Of a DNA stretch of 7,977 bases, positions 1 to 6,898 are shown piece after piece (positions within the stretch are counted from its first letter, which is position 1; each line of letters begins with the position of its first letter). A program made the translations under genes and the position numbers. Under the pieces are notes generated by a model that saw only the letters and a program-made list of their open reading frames with translations, did no database searches and had not been told where the DNA came from. Where the stretch lies: NCBI GenBank assembly GCA_027317055.1, contig DAHVFK010000142.1:1-7977 (forward strand), in the 5' to 3' direction. The stretch comes from Betaproteobacteria bacterium. Lineage in GTDB: Bacteria > Pseudomonadota > Gammaproteobacteria > Burkholderiales > SG8-39.

Positions 1-78
1 GTCGTGGCGACAGTCGAACACTCGCCACTCGGGATGGCGTTCCAGTTCGGCGGTCGAAACGAGCGTGGTGTGCGCCAT
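1..78 (-). CDS. Rhodanese-like sulfurtransferase, N-terminal fragment (runs off the window)
   Basis: Only the first 26 codons are present; the frame is still open at base 1. The peptide starts MAHTTLVSTAELERH and continues to VFDCRHD. This matches the usual start of the first rhodanese domain in thiosulfate/3-mercaptopyruvate sulfurtransferases, where an LVST...L motif is followed by a V-hydrophobic-D-C/A-R strand. These enzymes move sulfur onto thiophilic acceptors through a catalytic cysteine in the C-terminal part, which is not visible here. The ATG lies one base after the TAG stop of the upstream Rieske oxygenase gene (TAGCATG), so the two are very probably co-transcribed and translationally coupled. 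The family call rests on a short stretch, and substrate preference cannot be judged. Confidence 0.6.
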   Translation of the reverse strand, partial: MAHTTLVSTAELERHPEWRVFDCRHD

Positions 79-79
79 G

Positions 80-1189
80 CTATGCCGCCGCCGGCCGCCC
101 GAGGCGCGCGCGCAGCCACTCGTGAAAGTGCAGCAGCGTGTCCTCAAGCGGCGACTGGTAGGGGCCTGCGTCGTCCTGGCCCTGCTCGTAGAGTGCGCGG
201 CGCCCGCGCGCGACGCGGGTGCAAAGCTCGCCGTCCTCGGCCGCCGTCTCGAGGTAGGCCGCCTGTTGCGCCTGGACGAATTCGCGCTCGAACAGCGCGA
301 TCTCCTCCGGGTAGTAGAACTCGACCACGTTGCGTGTCAGGCCGGGCCCGCGCGGCACGATGCTCGAGACGACGAGCACGTTGGGGTACCACTCGAGCAT
401 GACCTCGGGATAGTAAGTCATCCACAGCGCGCCCTGTTTCGGCGTGCGCCCCTCGAGGCGCCCGAGACAGGCCTGCTGCCAGCTGCGGTAGGCCGGCGTT
501 CCCGGCGCCGCCAGGCCGGCCTTGGCGCCCATGATCTGCACCGACCAGTTCTCGCCGTACTCGATGCGGAAATCGCGCAGGTCGGCGTAGTTGGACAACC
601 CCGGGTGGTAGGGCTCGACGTGGTAGAGCTCCAGGTAGAGCTCGAGGAAGATCTTCCAGTTGACCGGGTGATCCTCGATCAGCACCCGGTCGAGCACGTA
701 GCCGGAGAAGTCGAAATCCGCCGCGACCGTGAGTGCGGCGAGCTCGCGGCGTGGGTCGCGCGGGCCCGCGAACAGCAGCCCTTGCCAGCTCGTGAGCGGG
801 GCTGAGGCGAGCCCGAGGCAGGGGGTCTCGCCGAAGTGCGGCGCGCCGAGCAGCTCGCCGCGCAGGTCGTAGGTCCAGCGGTGCAGCGGGCAAACGATGC
901 TATCGGCGTGCCCGGAGCCTTCGAGCATGATCGACTGGCGGTGGCGGCAGACGTTGGACAGCAGCTCGACGCCGGCTTCGTTGCGCACCAGCATCTTGGA
1001 GTGATCCAGCTGTGCCAGCGTGCGGTAGTCGCCCGGGTTGGGCACCATGAGCTCGTGCCCGACGTAGTTCGGTCCCGCCTCGAGCACCAGCTTCTTCTCC
1101 AGGGCGAAGATTTCGGGGTCGAAGTACCACGCCAGGGGCAACTGGGCGTTTGCCGGCCTGAGGTGGCGAACTGCGGCGATGTCGGACAT
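80..1189 (-). CDS. Rieske [2Fe-2S] aromatic-ring-hydroxylating-type oxygenase, alpha subunit
   Basis: This 369-residue protein has the two-domain layout of Rieske non-haem iron oxygenases. The Rieske cluster motif is C81-x-H83, 16 residues, then C100-x2-H103. The C-terminal catalytic domain has the family pattern NWKIFLELYLELYHVEPYH (from about residue 177), with predicted mononuclear iron ligands H190 and H195 and a likely bridging acid at E187. The ED pair at 318-319 sits where the third, carboxylate ligand usually lies. Such enzymes hydroxylate or demethylate organic substrates using electrons from a reductase; no reductase, ferredoxin or beta subunit is in the window. I chose the ATG at 1189 because a GGGGGGAG sits four bases before it. 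The open frame continues upstream to 1621, but that part is antisense to xseB and ispA. The gene is one base upstream of a rhodanese-like gene. Substrate unknown. Confidence 0.9.
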   Translation of the reverse strand: MSDIAAVRHLRPANAQLPLAWYFDPEIFALEKKLVLEAGPNYVGHELMVPNPGDYRTLAQLDHSKMLVRNEAGVELLSNVCRHRQSIMLEGSGHADSIVCPLHRWTYDLRGELLGAPHFGETPCLGLASAPLTSWQGLLFAGPRDPRRELAALTVAADFDFSGYVLDRVLIEDHPVNWKIFLELYLELYHVEPYHPGLSNYADLRDFRIEYGENWSVQIMGAKAGLAAPGTPAYRSWQQACLGRLEGRTPKQGALWMTYYPEVMLEWYPNVLVVSSIVPRGPGLTRNVVEFYYPEEIALFEREFVQAQQAAYLETAAEDGELCTRVARGRRALYEQGQDDAGPYQSPLEDTLLHFHEWLRARLGRPAAA

Positions 1190-1274
1190 CGGGCTCCCCC
1201 CGAATTGGGCGCGGAATTCTAGCGCAGACCGGGTTTGACCGGCCAGCGCCCCGTCGGCTAAGGTTTCGCTCTCT
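1190..1274. promoter_or_regulatory. Divergent promoter region between the Rieske gene and xseB
   Basis: This 85-base gap separates two divergent starts and must hold promoters for both. On the minus strand TAGAAT (plus-strand positions 1216-1221) is a 5/6 match to a sigma70 -10 box. It lies about 27 bases before the Rieske ATG, with an SD in between, but the hexamer 17 bases further upstream does not resemble a -35 box. On the plus strand TTGACC (1235-1240) is a good -35 box, 18 bases before a weak TAAGGT (1259-1264), which would give a nearly leaderless xseB message. These assignments are by eye; no operator is recognised. Confidence 0.35.
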
Positions 1275-1533
1275 ATGAGCAAGTCTCCCCGGCAAAGTTC
1301 CCCTGCCGAAGCCCCGTCCGAGCTGAGTTTCGAGAAGGCGCTGGCCGAGCTCGAGCGCGTCGTTGCGCGGATGGAGGGCGGCAACCTCAGCCTCGAGCAG
1401 GCGCTCGCCGCGCACAAGCGCGGCCTGGAGCTCGCGCGCTTCTGCCAGCAGCGGCTCGAGGCCGCCCAGCAGCAGGTCAAGGTGCTCGAAGGCGAGGTGC
1501 TCAAGCCGCTTGCCGCTGCCGGGGCCGGGCAAG

Positions 1534-1547
<14 letters not shown>
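1275..1547 (+). CDS. xseB: Exodeoxyribonuclease VII small subunit
   Basis: At 90 residues the length is usual for XseB (about 70-90). The core from residue 17 (LSFEKALAELERVVARMEGG) to the QQQVKVLEGE segment near 68 is the typical XseB helical hairpin: a short helix, the NLSLEQALAAHKRGLELARFC loop and second helix, then a variable acidic tail. Exonuclease VII degrades single-stranded DNA in both directions; several small subunits bind each large subunit XseA, which is not encoded here. The ATG has no strong SD, only AAGG about ten bases upstream. The stop overlaps the GTG start of ispA by 14 bases, the common xseB-ispA arrangement in proteobacteria, which supports both calls. Confidence 0.93.
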
Positions 1548-1919
<372 letters not shown>

Positions 1920-1923
<4 letters not shown>

Positions 1924-2165
1924 CGCCTTTGCGCCTGGAGCGCGCGGTAGATCTCGTCCTTGACCCGCAGCCGCTCCTTCTTCATTTCCTCGAATTCAAC
2001 GTCCTGGAACGGCTTTTTGTTTTTCTCGATGTCGACGATTGCGCCGTTCACTTTGTCGTACCGCTCGAACAGGTGGCCGAGCTTCGGGTCGCGCGCCCTG
2101 AGATCGTGCATCAGGCCCGAAAACTCGGGAAATTCGTGCTCGAGATCGTGAGGCAGAAGCTGCAT
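1920..2165 (-). CDS. DUF465 / YdcH-family small protein
   Basis: This 81-residue protein is highly charged and helical. It has the family signature: an N-terminal HDLEHEFPEFSGLMHDLRARD, an F-x-Y-x2-V-N/D-x2-I segment (33-44), and a C-terminal MKKERLRVKDEIYRAL stretch. YdcH-like proteins are about 70-80 residues and form a short coiled-coil hairpin; their function is not established. The ATG at 2165 is supported by an AGGAGG (plus-strand 2173-2178) seven bases upstream. The start lies 13 bases after the acyl-CoA synthetase stop, so the two form an operon. Its TAG stop shares CTAG (1920-1923) with the stop of the truncated ispA frame. Confidence 0.85.
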
Positions 2166-2178
2166 CGGAGGTCCTCCT

Positions 2179-3831
2179 CTAGGCTGCCTTCTGCGCTTTT
2201 AGGCCCATCTCGTCGGCGATTTTCTGCCGCAGGATGTATTTCTGGATCTTGCCCGTGATGGTCATCGGGAAGCCGTCGACGAACCTGACGTAGCGCGGGA
2301 CCTTGTAGTGCGCGATCTGGCCGCGGCAGAACTCGCGGATCTCGTCCTCGGTCGCGCTGGCGCCCGTGCGCAGCACGACGCAGGCGCACAGCTCCTCGCC
2401 GTACTTGTCGTCCGGCACGCCGACGCACTGCACGTCCTGCACCTTGGGGTGGCGGTAGAGGAACTCCTCGACCTCGCGCGGGTAGATGTTCTCGCCGCCG
2501 CGGATCACCATGTCCTTGGAGCGCCCGACGATGTTGCAATAGCCCTCGGCGTCGATGGTGGCCAGGTCGCCGGTGTGCATCCAGCCCGCGGCGTCGACCG
2601 CCTCGTGCGTCCTGTCTTCGTCGTTCCAGTAGCCGAGCATCACCGAGTAGCCGCGCGTGAGCAGCTCGCCCTTCTCGCCGCGCGGCACTACGCGTCCCTC
2701 CGCGTCGACGATCTTGACCTCGATGTGCGGCTGGATGCGGCCCACGGTCGAGACGCGCCGCTCGAGCGGATCGTCGACCGAGCTCTGGAAGCTGACCGGC
2801 GAGGTCTCGGTCATGCCGTAGGCGATCGTCACCTCGCGCATGTTCATCGTCTCCGCCACGCGCTTCATCACCTCGACCGGGCAGGGCGAGCCGGCCATGA
2901 TGCCGGTGCGCAGCGTCGAGAGGTCGTACTTGGCGAAGTCGGGGTGGTCGAGCACGGCGATGAACATGGTCGGCACGCCGTGCAGCGCGGTGCAGCGCTC
3001 GGCCTGCACCGCCTCGAGCACGCTCTTCGGTTCGAAGCCGCCCTCGGGGTAGACCATGGTCGCGCCGTGGGTGAGGCAGGCCAGGTTGCCGAGCACCATG
3101 CCGAAGCAGTGGTACAGCGGCACCGGGATGCACAGCCTGTCCTTGGCGCTGAAGCGCATCGCCTGGCCGATGAAGTAGCCGTTGTTGAGGATGTTGTGGT
3201 GGGTGAGGGTGGCGCCCTTGGGCGCGCCGGTCGTGCCCGAAGTGAACTGGATGTTGATCGGGTCGTCGAACTGCAGCGTGGCGCCGAGCGCCTCGAGCTG
3301 CTCGACCTCGGCGTCGCTCGCGTCCACCAGCAAGTCGTCGAAATTGAGCATGCCGGCGGTCTTGTCCTTGCCGAGCCGGACGACGATCGAAAGGCTCTTC
3401 AGCTCGAGCGCGACCGACTGCAGGATCTCGAGGTAGTTGCTGGACTTGAAGCCGGGCGAAAGGATCAGCGCCTTGCACCGCACCTTGTTGAGTGCGTACT
3501 CGAGCTCGGACCTGCGGTAGGCCGGGTTGATGTTGACCAGGATCAGGCCCGCCTTGGCGGTCGCGAACTGGGTCAGCACCCATTCGGCGCAGTTCGGCGA
3601 CCAGATCCCGATCCGCTCGCCGGGCGCGAGCCGCAGCCGCCGCAGCCCGCAGGCCAGGTTGTCGACCCGGCGCTTGAGCTCGGCCCAGGTCCAGCGCACG
3701 TCCTGGTGCCTCACCACCAGCGCTTCGCGCGGCGCGTGCTTCGCCGCCACGCGGTCGAAGTGCGCCCCGATCGTGTCGCCGATCAGCGGGGCGGACGACG
3801 CGCCGTGCACGTAGCTCGGTTTCAGGTCCAT
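2179..3831 (-). CDS. Acyl-CoA synthetase (AMP-dependent synthetase/ligase, ACSF2/FadD-like)
   Basis: This 550-residue protein is full length for the adenylate-forming superfamily. All core motifs are present: the P-loop TSGTTGAPKG (197-206), YGMTETSP (338-345), WMHTGD (417-422) with the ribose-binding aspartate, the hinge and A8 region GRSKDMVIRGGENIYP (436-451), and GKIQK with the predicted catalytic lysine K528. It should activate a carboxylic acid to an acyl-adenylate and transfer it to CoA in the cytoplasm. Overall resemblance is to ACSF2-type medium-chain or broad-range fatty acyl-CoA synthetases, but chain length cannot be read from the sequence. The ATG has an AGGAGG (plus-strand 3839-3844) seven bases upstream. 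It is the first gene of an operon with the DUF465 gene. Confidence 0.93.
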   Translation of the reverse strand: MDLKPSYVHGASSAPLIGDTIGAHFDRVAAKHAPREALVVRHQDVRWTWAELKRRVDNLACGLRRLRLAPGERIGIWSPNCAEWVLTQFATAKAGLILVNINPAYRRSELEYALNKVRCKALILSPGFKSSNYLEILQSVALELKSLSIVVRLGKDKTAGMLNFDDLLVDASDAEVEQLEALGATLQFDDPINIQFTSGTTGAPKGATLTHHNILNNGYFIGQAMRFSAKDRLCIPVPLYHCFGMVLGNLACLTHGATMVYPEGGFEPKSVLEAVQAERCTALHGVPTMFIAVLDHPDFAKYDLSTLRTGIMAGSPCPVEVMKRVAETMNMREVTIAYGMTETSPVSFQSSVDDPLERRVSTVGRIQPHIEVKIVDAEGRVVPRGEKGELLTRGYSVMLGYWNDEDRTHEAVDAAGWMHTGDLATIDAEGYCNIVGRSKDMVIRGGENIYPREVEEFLYRHPKVQDVQCVGVPDDKYGEELCACVVLRTGASATEDEIREFCRGQIAHYKVPRYVRFVDGFPMTITGKIQKYILRQKIADEMGLKAQKAA

Positions 3832-4012
3832 CTCGCGGCCTCCTCTCGCTTTGGCCCCCCGCGCCGATGCTACTCCAGAACAAACGACGGGGTCATGAGT
3901 GCCGCTGTCAGGTTCTTACGTCAAAATCCTTCAAAGCCCTTGCGCCGGGTCCGGCAGCGGTGCAAACATGGAACGCGGTCTTCGATGGGCCGCGTGGTTG
4001 TGGGGGGCGCAG
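3832..4012. promoter_or_regulatory. Divergent intergenic region upstream of the acyl-CoA synthetase operon
   Basis: About 180 bases separate the acyl-CoA synthetase start (minus) from the most likely start of the small plus-strand gene. The region must hold a promoter for each side. On the minus strand TAGCAT (plus-strand 3867-3872) is a weak -10 candidate about 36 bases before the ATG. TTGACG on the minus strand near 3920 resembles a -35 box but has no AT-rich partner at the right distance. I see no clear palindromic operator. Confidence 0.25.
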
Positions 4013-4312
4013 ATGGCAGTGAGCGACAGGGTCTACCGGCGCACCGAGGCCGGACGCAAGGCCTGGCAGGACAAGAATCCGGGGCTGTCGGCGGAATGCC
4101 GGCGCATCCTGGGCCTGGTCGACGACGAAGCCCACTGCGACTCGATCCGCGCCGGCCTGCGGCGCTACAGCGACGCGCAAATCGACGACTGGCTGGCGCA
4201 GCTGGAGATCCTGCGCCTGCTCGAATCGTCGCCGGCGGCGCCGGAGCGCGACCTCGATTTCACCGGCAAAATCAAGCTCACCGATTTCCTGGGCAAATCG
4301 GGCGCCTCCTAG
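4013..4312 (+). CDS. Small conserved-looking hypothetical protein, possibly winged-helix-like
   Basis: From the ATG at 4013 the product is 99 residues (MAVSDRVYRRTEAGRKAW...). A G-rich stretch shortly before this ATG can serve as SD. The open frame extends to 3899, but its extra 38 residues (Gly/Ser and Trp-rich) do not look conserved and have no SD. The body has a pattern of short helices (AECRRILGLV, HCDSIRAGL, SDAQIDDWLAQLEILRLLES) ending in a short tail DLDFTGKIKLTDFLGK. The layout, with TEAG near the start and a helix-turn-helix-like centre, recalls winged-helix regulators or adaptor domains, but I cannot name a family. Its stop is two bases from the converging CinA-like gene stop. Confidence 0.6.
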   Translation: MAVSDRVYRRTEAGRKAWQDKNPGLSAECRRILGLVDDEAHCDSIRAGLRRYSDAQIDDWLAQLEILRLLESSPAAPERDLDFTGKIKLTDFLGKSGAS

Positions 4313-4314
4313 CG

Positions 4315-4800
4315 TCAGGACTTTCGCAGGCAATCCTGCAGCAGGTCGAGCGCCCGCTGGGCGAAAGCCCACATGTTCGCCTCGCGCGCGTCGCTGCCGG
4401 TTTCCAGTGTCACCACCGCCTCGAATGGCCCGCTGACCGCGATGCATGCGTGTCCCGGCGCGTCGCCGTAGCGGTTGCCGCTTGGTCCGCTGGCGCCCGT
4501 TTCCGCCAGGGCCCAGGTGGCATCGAGCTTGGCGCGGATGCGGCGCGCCATGAGTTGCGCGAAGGGCTCGCTCGCCGAGCGAATTCCCTTCATGTCCTCC
4601 TTGCCGAGGCCGAGCAGAGCCTCGCGCCCGGCGTGGGTGTAGATGATCAGACCGCCGAGATAGAAGGCCGATGCGCCCGGAACGGCGACCAGCGATGCGT
4701 TGATCAGGCCGCCGGCGGAGGACTCGGCCGCCGCCAGCGTTTCCTTGCGCGCTTTGAGCAGCGCGCCGACGGCGCCGCCCAGCGCGGTGAGCGATTGCAT
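4315..4800 (-). CDS. CinA C-terminal-domain protein (nicotinamide-nucleotide amidase-like)
   Basis: This 161-residue, single-domain protein is the size of PncC/YgaD. Members deamidate nicotinamide mononucleotide to nicotinic acid mononucleotide in pyridine nucleotide recycling. Family landmarks are AAAESSAGG (23-31), VPGASAFYLGGLIIYTHAG (40-58) and ETGASGPSG (100-108), then a C-terminal helix. The usual ESCTGG is ESSAGG here, and the usual Y-S-N-x2-K segment is Y-T-H-A-G-R, so the lysine normally found there is arginine. This suggests a divergent subfamily whose amidase activity is uncertain. I chose ATG 4800 because AGAGGT lies five bases upstream. The frame can be extended to a TTG at 4836 without SD support. 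Confidence 0.85.
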   Translation of the reverse strand: MQSLTALGGAVGALLKARKETLAAAESSAGGLINASLVAVPGASAFYLGGLIIYTHAGREALLGLGKEDMKGIRSASEPFAQLMARRIRAKLDATWALAETGASGPSGNRYGDAPGHACIAVSGPFEAVVTLETGSDAREANMWAFAQRALDLLQDCLRKS

Positions 4801-4878
4801 GCTATACCTCTGGAAAAGTTGTTCGGAATGCGGCAAAAAGGTCTAGAGTAGCTGTAAGCTGGCTGAAGGGGGAGATCG

Positions 4879-5067
4879 ATGCACGTGCGCGACGACAAAC
4901 AGGGCCGTTCGGCGTTCTGGTGCGGCGTATTGCAAGGCGACGCGCGGCCCGTCGCGGCGGGGGCCGCGGTGCGTACCATCAGGGGCGCGTTTACCGCGTC
5001 CCGCTCGCCGGATTCGAAGCACTCGAGCGAAGCGCCGCTTCCGCCGTCCTGGCCGAGGCGCGCATGA
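4879..5067 (+). CDS. Possible small ORF, or the 5' part of a frameshifted gene
   Basis: This 62-codon frame starts with an ATG preceded by AGGGGGAG, one of the better SD sites on the plus strand here. It begins MHVRDDKQGRSAFWCGVLQG. Its later part, after about residue 35, is Ser/Pro-rich and does not look like a folded protein. In that part the frame one base behind (GRVYRVPLAGFEALERSA...) looks more protein-like and runs straight into the next gene. Its TGA overlaps the ATG of the 71-codon gene (ATGA). So either it is a coupled leader ORF, or a one-base loss, perhaps in the G-run near 4959-4963, split one gene of about 133 codons. No family recognised. Confidence 0.3.
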   Translation: MHVRDDKQGRSAFWCGVLQGDARPVAAGAAVRTIRGAFTASRSPDSKHSSEAPLPPSWPRRA

Positions 5068-5279
5068 GCAAGATGGAAAAGGCCAAGGCGCGGCAGAACG
5101 AGACTTCTGCCGAATACTTCCGCCGCTCGCGGCCCAAGTTTCTCGACTGGGAGCCGCCGACCGAGGAGGAGCGCTTGCAGGAAGTGAAGGCGCGGCGCGA
5201 AGCGAAGCAGCGCGAGCTGGACAAGGTCACGCGCCTGGAGAAGGAACGCCAGGCGGCGAAGAAGGCCGCCCGCAAGTAA
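5064..5279 (+). CDS. Small charged coiled-coil hypothetical protein
   Basis: From the ATG at 5064 the product is 71 residues. It starts MSKMEKAKARQNETSAEYF, has a central RPKFLDWEPPTEEE, and then a long Lys/Arg/Glu/Ala-rich helix to the end (KARREAKQRELDKVTRLEKERQAAKKAARK). A GAGG lies a few bases before this ATG, and the start overlaps the stop of the upstream small frame as ATGA. The same frame stays open back to 4920 (GTG), but the first 20 codons there are Arg-rich and look like a shadow. The protein is basic, soluble and probably an extended helix. I do not know the family. It ends three bases from the converging SDR gene. Confidence 0.6.
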   Translation: MSKMEKAKARQNETSAEYFRRSRPKFLDWEPPTEEERLQEVKARREAKQRELDKVTRLEKERQAAKKAARK

Positions 5280-5282
5280 CGC

Positions 5283-6077
5283 TCACACCATCAGCATGCC
5301 GCCGTCGATCAGGATCGACTGGCCGGTCATGCCGTCGGACTCGCCCGAGCCGAGATAGACCGCCAGCTGCGCGATCTCCTCGGGCTTGAGAAAGCGCCTG
5401 AGCGGCACGCGCGCAAGACCCGCCTCCTTCACCTCCTCGAACGGCACCCCGAGGATCTCGCCGTGGGCGCGGAACTCCTCAAGCATTTCGGTCTCGACGA
5501 AACCGGGGCAGATCGCGTTGACGTTGACCCCGAACGGCCCCATCTCGAGCGCGGCGCAGCGCGTCAGCCCCACCAGCGCGTGCTTGGAGGCGTTGTAGGC
5601 GCTCTGGTTCATCGACATCCACTTGCCGGCGGTGGAGGCGATGTTCACCACCTTGCCGCTCTTCCTCGCCTGCATGTGGCGCAGCGCGAGCTGCATCACG
5701 TTGAACGCGCCGTACAGGTTGACCTTCATCATGCGGTCGAAGTCCTCGGGCGTGGTGTCGACCAGACGCGCGGCCTTGTACACCCCGGCGTTGTTGACCA
5801 GAACGTCGATGCGGCCGAGCGTCTTCAGCGCCGCTTCGACCATCGCCACGACCGCCGCGCGCTCGCTCACGTCGGCCGGGTGCGTGACCACCTTGCCGCC
5901 GTGCCTGGCGGCGAGCGCTTTCGTCTCTTCCAGCTTCGCCGCGCTGGTCGCCGTCAGGAACAGGTCGGCGCCTTCCTCGGCGTAGCGCAGCGCGATCGCG
6001 CGCCCGATGCCGCGGCTCGCGCCGGTGACCAGCGCGGCGCGCCCGGCGAGCCGCCCGGGACGCGCTTCAGCCGCCAT
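5283..6077 (-). CDS. Short-chain dehydrogenase/reductase (SDR), 3-hydroxybutyrate dehydrogenase/FabG-like
   Basis: This 264-residue classical SDR has the cofactor motif TGASRGIG (18-25), the D-V segment (69-70), NNAG (95-98), N120, and the catalytic S148, Y161 and K165 in the Y-x3-K pattern. PGFVETEM (191-198) and the C-terminal SDGMTGQSILIDGG (247-260) are typical. It should carry out NAD(P)-dependent oxidation or reduction of a hydroxy/keto group. The overall look is closest to 3-hydroxybutyrate dehydrogenases and 3-oxoacyl reductases, but the substrate is not determined. The ATG at 6077 lies inside the end of the upstream membrane-protein gene (11-base overlap) and has no strong SD of its own, so it probably relies on translational coupling. 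Confidence 0.92.
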   Translation of the reverse strand: MAAEARPGRLAGRAALVTGASRGIGRAIALRYAEEGADLFLTATSAAKLEETKALAARHGGKVVTHPADVSERAAVVAMVEAALKTLGRIDVLVNNAGVYKAARLVDTTPEDFDRMMKVNLYGAFNVMQLALRHMQARKSGKVVNIASTAGKWMSMNQSAYNASKHALVGLTRCAALEMGPFGVNVNAICPGFVETEMLEEFRAHGEILGVPFEEVKEAGLARVPLRRFLKPEEIAQLAVYLGSGESDGMTGQSILIDGGMLMV

Positions 6078-6396
6078 GGCCGTGCCGCGCGGCGAACCTG
6101 ACCTGGTGCAGCGTCATCGTGGTGTTCGTCTCGCCCGGGCCGTAGTCGGGGTAGATGAAACCCAGCAGCTGGAACGCAAAGCCCACGCACAGGCACAGCA
6201 GCCCGGCGCGCGTCGCCACCGCGTTGCGCCAGTAGCGCCGCAGATTGCGCGAGCGCTCCTGCGGCGACGGCTCCGCCTGCGTCGCCACGCTGCGCCCGTC
6301 GTCGGTCACCTCGAGCACCGGAAACCGGTGCAGCACCAGCAGCAGCGCACCGGCGAAATTCAACATCAGCCCGACCAGAGTCAGCGTGTCCGCCAT
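6067..6396 (-). CDS. Small two-TM membrane protein
   Basis: From ATG 6396 the product is 109 residues. A first hydrophobic helix spans about 5-23 (LTLVGLMLNFAGALLLVL), then comes a charged loop (29-60) containing several Arg residues, then a second hydrophobic helix at about 64-82 (GLLCLCVGFAFQLLGFIYP) and a short polar tail ending HGHGG. The start is supported by AAGGA (plus-strand 6403-6407) six bases upstream. The frame extends further upstream to 6453 but without an SD. The gene overlaps the SDR start by 11 bases, indicating an operon. No family or function recognised. Confidence 0.75.
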   Translation of the reverse strand: MADTLTLVGLMLNFAGALLLVLHRFPVLEVTDDGRSVATQAEPSPQERSRNLRRYWRNAVATRAGLLCLCVGFAFQLLGFIYPDYGPGETNTTMTLHQVRFAARHGHGG

Positions 6397-6403
6397 ATCT
6401 CGT

Positions 6404-6417
6404 CCTTTCCCGAAAGG
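6404..6417 (-). repeat. Hairpin over the SD of the membrane-protein gene
   Basis: On the minus strand CCTTTC, two G, then GAAAGG forms a perfect six-base stem with a two-base loop. The right arm contains most of the AAGGA SD of the two-TM membrane protein, so folding could mask the ribosome site. This is what the sequence allows; there is no evidence of regulation. Confidence 0.45.
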
Positions 6418-6456
6418 CGGAAGTCTACAAGCACTTCGACGCGCGAGCGGCATGCC

Positions 6457-6879
6457 TCATTCCGGGGCGACCCACTGCGGATTCCACGCCACCTCCCAGA
6501 GATGCCCATCGGGATCCTGGAAGTAACCGGCATACCCGCCCCAGAACGTATCTTGCGCAGGCTTGACGACAACGGCGCCCGCCTTGGCCGCCTGCGCCAT
6601 CACGCCGTCAACTTCGGCTTTGGAGGAAACATTGTGACCGATGCTGAGCTCGGTACGGCTTTTACGATCAAGCTCCACTCCCGCATCATGCGCGAGACTC
6701 GATCGGGGCCACAGCGCAAGCTTCAGGCCAGCCTGCAAATCGAAGAACGCCACCGCCCCGTGCTCGAACTCCCGTCCCACAATGCCGTCGGTTTTGAAGC
6801 CCAGACCATCACGGTAAAACCGCACCGCCTTCTCGAGGTCGTCAACCCCGAGCGTGATCAGCGTGATCCGAGGCTTCAT
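6457..6879 (-). CDS. VOC-family (glyoxalase/bleomycin-resistance-fold) protein
   Basis: This 140-residue protein has the two-module vicinal oxygen chelate fold. The first beta-alpha-beta unit is ITLITLGVDDLEKAVRFYRDGLGF (5-28), and the second ends in the family hallmark WGGYAGYFQDPDGHLWEV (113-130), where E129 is a likely metal ligand. Members include glyoxalase I, dioxygenases and antibiotic-binding proteins; substrate cannot be assigned. The ATG lies about 21 bases after a GTTATGC box of the attC-like element and has no strong SD, as is common for integron cassettes. GC is lower than in the chromosomal genes to the left (36 of 60 bases at 6661-6720). I find no recognisable attC after its stop (6397-6456), so as a cassette it would be terminal or damaged. 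Confidence 0.85.
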   Translation of the reverse strand: MKPRITLITLGVDDLEKAVRFYRDGLGFKTDGIVGREFEHGAVAFFDLQAGLKLALWPRSSLAHDAGVELDRKSRTELSIGHNVSSKAEVDGVMAQAAKAGAVVVKPAQDTFWGGYAGYFQDPDGHLWEVAWNPQWVAPE

Positions 6880-6898
6880 GAGCTAGGTGTGCTTCTTG

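Noticed and set aside
2111..3883. A 590-codon minus-strand frame over the acyl-CoA synthetase
   Set aside because: It is a shifted frame, very Arg-rich, with none of the adenylate-forming motifs. The motif-bearing frame is the one at 2179-3831.
3899..4012. Upstream start of the small plus-strand gene at 3899
   Set aside because: The extra 38 residues are low in structure and lack an SD. The ATG at 4013 has a G-rich SD and starts the conserved-looking part.
4801..4836. TTG start of the CinA-like gene
   Set aside because: There is no SD for the TTG, whereas the ATG at 4800 has AGAGGT five bases upstream and gives the usual PncC length.
2308..4851. An 847-codon open frame on the plus strand
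   Set aside because: It is antisense to the well-supported acyl-CoA synthetase and crosses several other genes. The translation is His/Arg/Ala/Gly-rich without motifs, typical of a shadow frame in high-GC DNA.
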